A stretch of 6,673 bases of DNA from Gemmatimonadota bacterium (GTDB lineage Bacteria > Latescibacterota > UBA2968 > UBA8231). The notes under the pieces are model-generated. The model did not search any database, was not told the DNA's origin, and was given only the letters and a program-made list of their open reading frames with translations. This document shows, one piece after another, positions 1 through 6,081 of this stretch; within the stretch, counting starts at the first letter, position 1, and the number at the start of each line of letters is the position of its first letter. The stretch is from assembly GCA_018673255.1 (NCBI GenBank), contig JABHDC010000186.1, positions 1-6,673 on the forward strand. The letters are read 5' to 3'. A program made the position numbers and the translations under genes.

Positions 1-903
1 CACCGTCTCCAACTCTCCAGCATCGTGATCGACATTGGGAAACAACCTCGCCAGGACATCGTCGACGGCGGACCGTTCACAGGGCTCCCCGGAGCCGGCC
101 TCGTTGGTGATCATCTCCAGTGCGTCAATCTCCGGATACAATTCCAGCACCCGTCGGCAGGTGGCCAGGGCTGGAGTGACGTCGTCACCCCCGTCTCGCG
201 GCTCAAAGGAGAACTGCACGTGCAACCCCACTCTCTTGCACTCCTGGATCACCTGGCGCAGCCACGCCATGGCCCGCTCGCTGCAGGCCGCCTTGTCGTC
301 CATGTAGGGTTCGATATCGGGGATGCAGTAAGTGCGGTCGTTGCGGATACTGCGCTGCAGCAACGGGTGATCTGGCAGATCGTGGCGAATGCCATAGAAG
401 AAGCTTCCCGCGGGAAGATCCTTGCCACCCTGGGGGCCGGCGATCCACTGTCCTGGGTAGCTGTGGAAGGCGATGTGGTTGAAGCGCAACCGCGCCAGAT
501 TGCGCACGTAATCCAGGGCCTCCTCAACCGCGTAACTGGAAATATCCATGGGGAAATTGAGGTGCTGACGCACACCGCGACGGGTCACCACGGGCTGTTG
601 GGCGATGTCGACCATTGCGATGGCCGCTGCATCCGGTGTCAGCGGCGGCACGGGCCCGGTGATCTCGAAGCGCCAGCCCGCCGTCTCCAGAAGCGTATAC
701 ACGGCACTCAGAACTGCGGAGGCGTCACAGCCGCGCAATCGCACGGCCCGATCTCCTGTGGCCACAACAGAGAAGGAGGCGGGTGCCATGGTTGCGTCCA
801 CAGTCAACTCCGCGTCCAAGCGCATACCGAGTTGACCCAGGTGGAGCTGCAATTCCTCTCGTGCATAGGCGAGCAGATCGACCTCGCCCTGTGTATCGCT
901 CAC
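1..903 (-). CDS. Glycoside hydrolase-like protein (GH67/GH20-type fold), N-terminal part, runs off left edge
   Basis: The reading frame is open from a GTG at 903-901 to the window edge and gives 301 residues without the C-terminus. The GTG is chosen because AAGGAG lies 8 bases upstream; the nearby ATG at 923-921 is in another frame that soon stops. Residues about 1-95 resemble the small alpha/beta domain that precedes the barrel in GH67 alpha-glucuronidases and GH20-like enzymes, including the segment LLETAGWRFEITGPVPPL (71-88). From about R108 the protein looks like the start of a (beta/alpha)8 barrel: RRGVRQHLNFP (108-118), FNHIAFHSYPGQW (141-153), HVQFSFEPRDGG (228-239) and LEMITNEAG (262-270). 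E234 and E268 sit at likely strand ends and are candidate active-site acids, but this is inference. No signal peptide is visible, so a cytoplasmic site is likely. It is transcribed divergently from the phosphotransacylase gene. The family is uncertain; an uncharacterised GH-like family is possible. Confidence 0.72.
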   Translation of the reverse strand, partial: MSDTQGEVDLLAYAREELQLHLGQLGMRLDAELTVDATMAPASFSVVATGDRAVRLRGCDASAVLSAVYTLLETAGWRFEITGPVPPLTPDAAAIAMVDIAQQPVVTRRGVRQHLNFPMDISSYAVEEALDYVRNLARLRFNHIAFHSYPGQWIAGPQGGKDLPAGSFFYGIRHDLPDHPLLQRSIRNDRTYCIPDIEPYMDDKAACSERAMAWLRQVIQECKRVGLHVQFSFEPRDGGDDVTPALATCRRVLELYPEIDALEMITNEAGSGEPCERSAVDDVLARLFPNVDHDAGELETV

Positions 904-953
904 AGTGGATCTCCTTTGCCATGTTACAGATACGGACCTCAGTTGAACCCCAC

Positions 954-975
954 GTTAACAGGCTGGCCTGCCAAC
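954..975. promoter_or_regulatory. Dyad-symmetric operator candidate in the divergent intergenic region
   Basis: The half-sites GTTAACAGGC (954-963) and GCCTGCCAAC (966-975) flank a TG centre. The inner five bases on each side are perfectly complementary (CAGGC/GCCTG), and 8 of 10 positions match over the full half-sites. It lies between the divergent glycosidase-like gene and the phosphotransacylase gene, where a shared repressor or activator would bind. No regulator gene is in the window, so the binding protein is unknown. Confidence 0.35.
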
Positions 976-1053
976 GCTACCCCTCCGACCCACCAGAGAA
1001 CGGCTCCTCATCGGCTGGATGCAAGTCCCCGCACGACAAACCGCATAGCACTA

Positions 1054-1082
1054 TTGTAGTGGGACCGCGACGGGTCTACTAT
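1054..1082 (+). promoter_or_regulatory. Sigma70-like promoter candidate for the phosphotransacylase operon
   Basis: A weak -35 element, TTGTAG (1054-1059), is followed by an exact 17-base spacer and a -10 element, TACTAT (1077-1082, 4 of 6 consensus bases). Transcription would start near 1089, giving a leader of about 20 bases that still contains the AGGTGG ribosome binding site (1096-1101). A short perfect palindrome, CACTATTGTAGTG (1049-1061), overlaps the -35 element and could be a control site. AT-rich bases are scarce in this sequence, which makes the element stand out. Confidence 0.35.
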
Positions 1083-1108
1083 AGCGCCCTGGGCCAGGTG
1101 GACGATTG

Positions 1109-2095
1109 ATGCGGGCACCGAGACGGGATGACTGGCCCCAGGCATTGGAGACTGAAGTCATGGTCGTTTCAGATCTACTGACATGGGCCGGATCGCTGCC
1201 GGCGCGCACCGTCATTATCTCGGGCGGTGATCGCCCCGACGATCTGCGCCTCGTCGAGTCGGCCCGCGATCACGGCATGGTCGAGCGCTGTATCCTGGTG
1301 GGGGACGAGAGCGCCATCCGGCGGACCTCCGAGACGATCGGCGTCGACGTGCCTGAGGACGACATCATCGCCACCGACAGCGCGGAAGAGACCGCGGCGC
1401 GCACGGTGGAGTCCATCAGTTCCGGTGCCGTTGATGTCATCCTCAAGGGCAACATCTCCACCCCCGTCCTAAATCGCGAGATGGTGCGCATTCGCACCCG
1501 GGACACGATCGGCCTGGTCACCGTCTTCGACGCGACGCCCATCGCCGCGGGGCGGCCGCTGTTGTTCACCGACGCCGGGGTGACGACGGTTTGCGACGAG
1601 GCGCGCCTGACGGGGCTTATCGGCAACGCCATCGACGTGGCCCGCGATGTTCTGGAGATCCACCACCCCCGCGTCGCCCTGTTAGCCGCCAATGAGAAGA
1701 TCATCGCCTCCTTGCCCTCCACTGGTCTGGCCCGCGACCTGTCCAGCCATGACTGGCCCGGGGCCAGCGTGTATGGGCCCCTATCCTTCGACCTGGCAGT
1801 GAGTGAGGCATCGGTCCGGCAAAAAGAGGTGGCCCTCGAAGGTGCTGCCGCTCGCGTGGCGGGCCGGGCTGATGTCCTGGTCTGCCCGGGGCTGGACGCG
1901 GCCAATATCCTCTACAAGGTCTTGATGGAGCTCGCGCGTCACGGCCTGGCCAGCATGGCGGGGATAACCGTGGGGCTGCCTCTGCCCTACGTCATCCTGT
2001 CGCGTGCCGACAGTACGGAGACACGACTTCTGTCCATTGCCCTGGCCAGCCTGGCCCGGGAGCGCCTGGCCGACTATCGCGGCATGTTTCAATGA
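1109..2095 (+). CDS. Phosphate acetyl/butyryl-transferase family enzyme (phosphotransacylase)
   Basis: The 328-residue product matches the PTA_PTB family, which interconverts acyl-CoA plus phosphate with acyl phosphate plus CoA in the cytoplasm. Family blocks are present in order: DVILKGNISTPVL (109-121), a DAG at 155-157, NEK (195-197), YGPLSFDLAVSEAS (222-235), AANILYK (264-270) and SRADSTETRLLSIALA (298-313). The last two are hallmark C-terminal motifs of phosphate butyryltransferases, and the length fits the short Ptb-type enzymes rather than long Pta. ATG 1109 is chosen for AGGTGG 7 bases upstream and the promoter just before it. ATG 1160 (residue 18, with GGAG 9 bases upstream) is a real alternative because the family usually begins about there; TTG 1106 is also possible. 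The ACT-domain gene follows after 51 bases, so co-transcription is likely. No acetate or butyrate kinase lies nearby, so the acyl group cannot be assigned. Confidence 0.88.
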   Translation: MRAPRRDDWPQALETEVMVVSDLLTWAGSLPARTVIISGGDRPDDLRLVESARDHGMVERCILVGDESAIRRTSETIGVDVPEDDIIATDSAEETAARTVESISSGAVDVILKGNISTPVLNREMVRIRTRDTIGLVTVFDATPIAAGRPLLFTDAGVTTVCDEARLTGLIGNAIDVARDVLEIHHPRVALLAANEKIIASLPSTGLARDLSSHDWPGASVYGPLSFDLAVSEASVRQKEVALEGAAARVAGRADVLVCPGLDAANILYKVLMELARHGLASMAGITVGLPLPYVILSRADSTETRLLSIALASLARERLADYRGMFQ

Positions 2096-2101
2096 GCTTA
2101 T

Positions 2102-2129
2102 CTGGTGCGACGGTGAGTGGTCGCACCGG
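2102..2129 (+). other. Strong intercistronic RNA hairpin
   Basis: GGTGCGAC (2104-2111) pairs perfectly with GTCGCACC (2120-2127) across an 8-base loop. A U-G and a C-G pair (2102-2103 with 2128-2129) extend it to a 10-pair stem. It begins 6 bases after the phosphotransacylase stop codon and ends 4 bases before the GAGGA ribosome binding site of the ACT gene. There is no T tract, so it is not a normal intrinsic terminator. A role in mRNA stability, partial attenuation or control of translation of the second gene is inference. Confidence 0.6.
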
Positions 2130-2146
2130 TATAGAGGAATCCACAC

Positions 2147-2656
2147 ATGGCAGAGAAAAGTGACGTTCAGGTCCCCGGTAGCGGCATGCGCCACTGGGTC
2201 TTCCGGGTCGGCGTCGCCGATCGGGCTGGAGCTCTGACGAGTATCGCCTCGGCCTTCTCCAACCGGGGCATCTCGCTGGAGACGATCGTCGGACACGGCA
2301 CTCCCTATCCCGGTTCTGAGGGCGGGGCCATCGTCGCCACCTTCTGGTGCACGGAGGAAGAGAAGGAGGCCATCGTCCGGGTCGTCGGCCGTCTCTCCAA
2401 GGTCACCTACCTGGAGGAGCACGCCTACGAGTCGTCACTACTGCGCAAGAGCGCCCTGGTGAAGGTGGGGCGGCCCCTGCGCCCCCTCGATGTGGCCGGG
2501 CAGGAGACCTTCCTCAACTGCGAGCATGTGGGAGACGCAGACGGCGACTACACCTATTTCCTGGCGGGTGCTCCCAGTGAACTCGATCCAGTCCTCATGC
2601 GCCTTGCCGAGGAGGGCATCCTGCGCCAGACCGTATACTCCGTCATCGGGCAATAG
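2147..2656 (+). CDS. ACT-domain protein, acetolactate synthase small subunit (IlvH/IlvN)-like
   Basis: The 169-residue product has the layout of IlvH. An N-terminal ACT domain spans about residues 14-90, with VGVADRAGALTSIASAF (21-37) followed by NRGISLETI (39-47). A linker segment LLRKSALVKV follows, then a second ferredoxin-like half ending TYFLAGAPSELDPVLMRL and GILRQTVYSVIG. IlvH (about 163 residues) binds valine and regulates the catalytic subunit of acetohydroxyacid synthase. No large subunit is in this window. Aligned to E. coli IlvH, valine-contact positions N11 and N29 correspond to D25 and S43, while the glycine (G14) is kept as G28; this suggests a changed or lost ligand. The ATG start has GAGGA 8 bases upstream. 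It is the second gene after the phosphotransacylase, so it may regulate that enzyme or a distant partner (inference). Confidence 0.8.
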   Translation: MAEKSDVQVPGSGMRHWVFRVGVADRAGALTSIASAFSNRGISLETIVGHGTPYPGSEGGAIVATFWCTEEEKEAIVRVVGRLSKVTYLEEHAYESSLLRKSALVKVGRPLRPLDVAGQETFLNCEHVGDADGDYTYFLAGAPSELDPVLMRLAEEGILRQTVYSVIGQ

Positions 2657-2950
2657 GCACAGAGGTCCACCAGTGCCAAGCATGTGCAGCCTCATCTCGT
2701 CTCCCTCAGACAGTACGGTCAAGTCGCCTGGCCGCAGGTGGCCGGTGGCGTCGTGATCTACGAGAAAGGTGTCCTCCAGGCCGAAGGGCAGCGTGTGGAC
2801 CTTCCGTCCATCGTCGTGGTACCAACTGATGCCACCGTCCTCGCTGGACGCGTAGGTCTTGTAGAACTCGATCCCCAGGTGAAGGACCCCCCGGGCATCG
2901 ATTACCAGCGAGTTCGTGGGGTAGGACATGTGGTAGGCGGTTGTGCGCCG
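2657..2950 (-). pseudogene. Fragment of a BNR/Asp-box-type beta-propeller gene
   Basis: In the 398 bases between the ACT gene and the enolase-superfamily gene, the minus strand encodes protein-like sequence: AYHMSYPTNSLVIDARGVLHLG, split here only by reading order, then a consensus Asp box SEDGGISW (S-x-D-x-G-x-x-W), then LPFGLEDTFLVDHDATGHL. This resembles BNR_4/sialidase-like propeller proteins. The frame has a TGA at 2953-2951 just upstream. A different frame from ATG 3038-3036 reads MLCVAGVVYSVDSHQALIRS up to that point, so a frameshift near 2940-2950 would join the two. Downstream the frame runs into the antisense of the ACT gene and loses any family resemblance near 2675. The piece is therefore cut at both ends and shorter than any functional propeller. 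It may instead be noncoding sequence with a chance open frame, but the Asp box and the natural residue mix argue against that. Confidence 0.45.
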
Positions 2951-2981
2951 TCAACGTGGCGCGCGCCCCCTCGGCACAGCT

Positions 2982-2991
2982 CCTGATCAGG
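2982..2991. promoter_or_regulatory. Short perfect palindrome upstream of the enolase-superfamily gene
   Basis: CCTGATCAGG is a perfect 10-base palindrome, and its half CCTGAT recurs at 2993-2998. It lies about 63 bases before the start codon at 3055, where an operator could sit. A 10-base palindrome is expected by chance about once per kilobase, so support is weak. I could not find a convincing -35/-10 pair for the gene at 3055. Confidence 0.15.
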
Positions 2992-3054
2992 GCCTGATGC
3001 GAGTCCACACTGTAGACCACCCCCGCCACACACAACATCGCAGAAGGAGACGAC

Positions 3055-4278
3055 ATGAGAATCATCGACGTGAAGAGCGCCATCATCGGCAGCAACATCG
3101 TGATCCGAGTGGTGACCGATAAGGGAATCGACGGGTACGGCGAGGTCGAGGAGGGCAAGGACTTCGTCAGACTCCTGATCCCCTACTACAGGGACCTGAT
3201 ACTGGGCTGTGATCCGACGAACGTGGAATTCGTCATGCGCCGTATCCGCCGGGCGGGAGGTTTCAAGCCGTGGGGGAAGATCGTCAGCTCCATCGAAATG
3301 GCGTTGTGGGACATCGCGGGGAAGGACGCGGGCATCCCGGTGTACAAGCTGCTCGGCGGCAAGGTACGCGACCGGGTGAGGGTGTACAACGGGAGCTTCC
3401 AAGATCCGAATCCTCCCCACCCCAAGCCCGACACGCCCGAGCAGCGCGGAGAGAACATCCTCGCGCTCCGGGAACGACCCGAGGGCTTCACGATCGTCAA
3501 GGGCGGCGGCGTGTTCCACGGGATGGGCTTCTACAAGTCTCTGGGCCTGGACGAGTTCGCGTACAACACCTACCCGCAGGAACCGGAGGCCAACTGGATG
3601 CTGAACAACGGCAGCCTGCTGACAGAAGAGGCGCTCGACGCGTTCGTCGACTATGTCGCGCGGGTGAAGGACGTGGTGAAGAACCGGGTGGGCCTGGCGT
3701 TCGATTGCGGACCGGGCATGACCGCGGTGGATGCTCTGAAGCTCGCCAAGAGACTCGAGCCGTACAACGTCCTGTGGCTGGAGGACATGATCGCGGGCGA
3801 CTACTCGCCGTCCACGCGCGCGCACATCTATCGAGACATCACGATCAATACGTCAACGCCCATCCACACAGGAGAGCAGATCTACCTGCGCGAGAACTTC
3901 CGGGAGCTAATCGAAAACCGGGCGGTGAACGTGATCGGCCCAGATCCGGCCGATGTCGGCGGGATCGCGGAGCTGAAGTGGATCGCCGAGTACGCGGACT
4001 TGCACGGGATTCTCATGGCTCCGCACGGCACGATCGACGGCATCTTCGGCATGGCGGCCCTCACGCACGTGTGCTCCACGATGCCGCAGAACTATATCGC
4101 CTACGAGTACCCGGCCGGCCGGCCCGAGTGGTGGTACGACATCGTGGACGGTTTGCCCGATCCGCTGCTCCGGGACGGGCACGTGACCGTGTGGGACAAG
4201 CCCGGTCTCGGCGTCGAGTTCAACGTGAACAAGGCGTCCGAACACCTGAGAGAAGAGGACAGGGGGTTCTTCGACTGA
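3055..4278 (+). CDS. Enolase-superfamily enzyme, mandelate racemase/galactonate dehydratase-like (likely sugar-acid dehydratase)
   Basis: The 407-residue product has the two domains of the mandelate racemase/muconate lactonizing group. An alpha+beta capping domain covers about residues 1-115, and a barrel follows. Likely Mg2+ ligands are D217 (AFDCGPG), E243 (WLEDM) and E274 (HTGEQ). The general-base dyad is H324 (MAPHGT) with D297 (GPDPADVGG), and E351 (AYEYP) matches the oxyanion-side acid. K149 (FTIVKGG) matches the first lysine of the KxK motif, but the second position is glycine. The residue two after the first metal ligand is G219, not the histidine used by E. coli DgoD. Proton abstraction from a sugar acid and loss of water is the best guess; epimerisation is possible. 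A loop of about 37 residues (152-188) after the lysine strand is long for the family. AAGGAG lies 5 bases before the ATG. The gene stands alone on its strand and converges with the flavoprotein gene. Confidence 0.87.
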   Translation: MRIIDVKSAIIGSNIVIRVVTDKGIDGYGEVEEGKDFVRLLIPYYRDLILGCDPTNVEFVMRRIRRAGGFKPWGKIVSSIEMALWDIAGKDAGIPVYKLLGGKVRDRVRVYNGSFQDPNPPHPKPDTPEQRGENILALRERPEGFTIVKGGGVFHGMGFYKSLGLDEFAYNTYPQEPEANWMLNNGSLLTEEALDAFVDYVARVKDVVKNRVGLAFDCGPGMTAVDALKLAKRLEPYNVLWLEDMIAGDYSPSTRAHIYRDITINTSTPIHTGEQIYLRENFRELIENRAVNVIGPDPADVGGIAELKWIAEYADLHGILMAPHGTIDGIFGMAALTHVCSTMPQNYIAYEYPAGRPEWWYDIVDGLPDPLLRDGHVTVWDKPGLGVEFNVNKASEHLREEDRGFFD

Positions 4279-4349
4279 CCTTACCTGGAGGCGTTGCTAG
4301 GCGTACATGCCCTCGACTACTGATTCCAGAAGAGACCGAGTCCCACGCG

Positions 4350-5810
4350 CTAAGCTTGCTCTGCTGGTGCCGTGATGTCCACCCGCTGCTCCACCAATGC
4401 CGCCTGCAGCTGGGAGATGTCGACCTGGCCGACGCCGATCCTGTGCTCTGCGGCCATGGCGGCGGCGTTGCCCGCTGCCTGACCAAGGGTCATCACTGTG
4501 CGCTGCAGCCGGGCCGCACCGGAGGCGATGTGGGAGAAACCGGCGGCGCGGCTGGCGATCAGCAGATTGCTCATACCCCTGGGCACCAGGCATCGGTAGG
4601 GTATACCAAAGGGGCCGCTGGGCCACGGCAGGGGCAGGTGGCCCTGACCGTGAATGTCGATGTGGTGGTCGGCGATGGCCACAATGTCCTGGTGCTGCTG
4701 CTGAGCCAGACCCCCGACGCAGTCGTTCTCGTTGAGGACGTAGTCGCTGACAATGCGGCGTGTTTCGCGCACGCCGATCCGCGGGGCGATGGCGGCGATG
4801 GCCCATGTTCCCCACCCCTTGCCGCCGGCCGCCGCGGCCCAGGGATCATCGGACGGCAGGTTCTGGATCCGGTACATGTGGGCCAGCACGCGCCGCTGTG
4901 CTTCCCGCATCAATTCGCTGTGTTCCATACAGACCACGGCGTTGCCGCTGATCATGCCGCATGCGTTGACGATGATGTCGCCGTTGGGCATTCTGTCAAA
5001 GCAGGCGCTAATGGGGCAACTGTCCGCGCTCACCCCCTCAGGCAGATAGGGCTTCTGCGCCACCCCGGTGTCCGTGATTCGATAGCACAGCGTTAGCCCG
5101 TTGAGTCTGAGCCGGGCCTGTTCGGGCGCGTGGGGCTCGCCGTACCGTGACTGGGGGTCCTCGCCCATGTGGAATTCGCACCCGGCGTCCACGCAGAGAT
5201 CTCCATCGGCCGTGCAGTCCACAAAGACCTTGGCCTCTATCAGCAGCCGCTTGCCGTGGAACCAGGCCTCTACGGCTTTGACGGCGCCATTCTCCGCGTG
5301 GGCGCGGCAGAACGTGGTTCCCAGGAGTGTCTGGCAACCGCCAGTTGCGTCCAGCAGGCTGCGGACGGCGTAATCCATGGCCCTGGGCTCAAACGCCACG
5401 CCCGAGCCTCGTCTGACGTTCTCGCCGCCGATGGACCGGGGCCCCAGCTGGGTTTGAGCATAGTGCGCGTCGAGGGCGGCGCCTGGCGGCAAAGTGACGC
5501 CCATGGGATCCTGGGCCATGGCCATGAAGACGTCGCGGGCAATGCCGTTGCCGCCTGTAACGGGTCGCCAGATATTGACCAGCGCACAGGTCGCGGTGCC
5601 GCCAAGAATGGATTCGCGCTCCACTAGGACTACCCTGGCGCCGGCGCGGGCCGCAGCCAGGGCGGCGCCGGTGCCGCCACTGCCGCCGCCGATCACACAG
5701 ACGTCGGTGCGGATGCGCTCCTCGGAAGCACCATCCCAACCGCGGGGCGCCGTGTCCACGGTGCGGGGGAACCGGCCATCAACAGGGCCGCTGCATCTGC
5801 TCTTCTCCAT
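4350..5810 (-). CDS. FAD-dependent oxidoreductase (PF12831 FAD_oxidored type)
   Basis: The 486-residue product begins with a short polar extension and then a Rossmann FAD-binding unit. DVCVIGGGSGGTGAALAAAR starts at residue 36, with the glycine motif at 41-46; the ribose-binding acid is E64 (VLVERES), followed by LGG (69-71). Typical later blocks are VFVDCTADGDL (195-205), IAPRIGVRETRR (341-352), FGIPYRCLVPRG (401-412) and the C-terminal FAD-contacting helix ARLQRTVMTLGQAAGNAA (433-450). Together these fit the FAD-dependent oxidoreductases often found beside sugar- or glycan-use genes in environmental bacteria; their substrates are mostly unknown. No signal peptide or membrane segment is seen. 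The ATG is preceded by GAGGT four bases upstream, which gives a 35-residue leader before the FAD domain. It ends 71 bases from the convergent enolase-superfamily gene, and no clear terminator is visible between them. It lies 264 bases downstream of the Asp-box gene on the same strand. Confidence 0.88.
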   Translation of the reverse strand: MEKSRCSGPVDGRFPRTVDTAPRGWDGASEERIRTDVCVIGGGSGGTGAALAAARAGARVVLVERESILGGTATCALVNIWRPVTGGNGIARDVFMAMAQDPMGVTLPPGAALDAHYAQTQLGPRSIGGENVRRGSGVAFEPRAMDYAVRSLLDATGGCQTLLGTTFCRAHAENGAVKAVEAWFHGKRLLIEAKVFVDCTADGDLCVDAGCEFHMGEDPQSRYGEPHAPEQARLRLNGLTLCYRITDTGVAQKPYLPEGVSADSCPISACFDRMPNGDIIVNACGMISGNAVVCMEHSELMREAQRRVLAHMYRIQNLPSDDPWAAAAGGKGWGTWAIAAIAPRIGVRETRRIVSDYVLNENDCVGGLAQQQHQDIVAIADHHIDIHGQGHLPLPWPSGPFGIPYRCLVPRGMSNLLIASRAAGFSHIASGAARLQRTVMTLGQAAGNAAAMAAEHRIGVGQVDISQLQAALVEQRVDITAPAEQA

Positions 5811-5869
5811 GCCTACCTCGCGCGCGTTTCAGATCTACCAGATGAGACCGACAGGATAGATAAGGGTCC

Positions 5870-5898
5870 ATTCTGGTGCGTCTGAAACCCTCCGTCAA
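5870..5898 (-). promoter_or_regulatory. Sigma70-like promoter candidate for the FAD oxidoreductase gene
   Basis: On the minus strand, TTGACG (5898-5893, 5 of 6 consensus bases) is followed by an exact 17-base spacer and CAGAAT (5875-5870, 4 of 6). Transcription would begin near 5863, leaving a leader of about 53 bases before the ATG at 5810. This suggests the flavoprotein gene can be expressed independently of the Asp-box gene upstream. The rest of the 5811-6074 gap shows no convincing gene; one open stretch overlapping the flavoprotein start lacks family resemblance. Confidence 0.4.
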
Positions 5899-6062
5899 GC
5901 CGGGAGGTGGCCCTCCGCCATCGGCGCGTGCCAGCAGCCGATCGGTCACCGTTGCTCCCTGAGACGCACACGGCCCGTGCCTTGCGTATGGCTGCGGCAT
6001 GCCCACCGTTGCCTACCGTCGCCGCACACCCAAAACCGAGCCCCTGTACCGCGCGATGTCAG

Positions 6063-6081
6063 GCCGTAACCGGGTCACGGC
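6063..6081 (-). terminator. Small hairpin at the stop codon of the Asp-box gene (weak terminator candidate)
   Basis: On the minus strand GCCGTGA and TTACGGC pair as seven base pairs, including one G-U, around the loop CCCGG. At the DNA level this is a near-perfect dyad that includes the TGA stop at 6077-6075. There is no T tract after it, so termination is unproven; it may only protect the 3' end or be chance. Confidence 0.22.

Noticed and set aside
25..1059. Long plus-strand open frame (344 codons) at the left end
   Set aside because: It is antisense to the GTG-started glycosidase-like frame, has no family resemblance and crosses the divergent control region. The minus frame has a ribosome binding site and protein-like motifs.
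1270..1905. 211-codon minus-strand open frame
   Set aside because: It is antisense to the phosphotransacylase gene, with Ser/Arg/Thr-rich shadow composition.
2656..2677. GGCAC/GTGCC inverted repeat just after the ACT gene as a terminator
   Set aside because: The stem is only 5 base pairs with a 12-base loop and no T tract, so it is too weak to support.
2902..3825. 307-codon minus-strand open frame
   Set aside because: It is antisense to the intact enolase-superfamily gene and has no recognisable motifs.
4279..4349. Bidirectional terminator between the convergent genes
   Set aside because: The only inverted repeat seen is CTGGA/TCCAG with a loop of about 35 bases and no T tract.
3270..5096. 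608-codon plus-strand open frame
   Set aside because: It overlaps the enolase-superfamily gene in another frame and then runs antisense to the flavoprotein gene. Its composition is Arg/Gly/Ala-rich, as expected of a shadow frame in GC-rich DNA.
5889..5916. Alternative CCTCC/GGAGG/CCTCC hairpins that could switch upstream of the flavoprotein gene
   Set aside because: Each stem is 5 base pairs in simple G/C-rich sequence, and they overlap the -35 candidate, so they lie mostly outside the predicted transcript.
5779..6006. Small minus-strand open frame overlapping the flavoprotein start
   Set aside because: It has no clear ribosome binding site or family resemblance and spans the promoter candidate. 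I treat it as noncoding.
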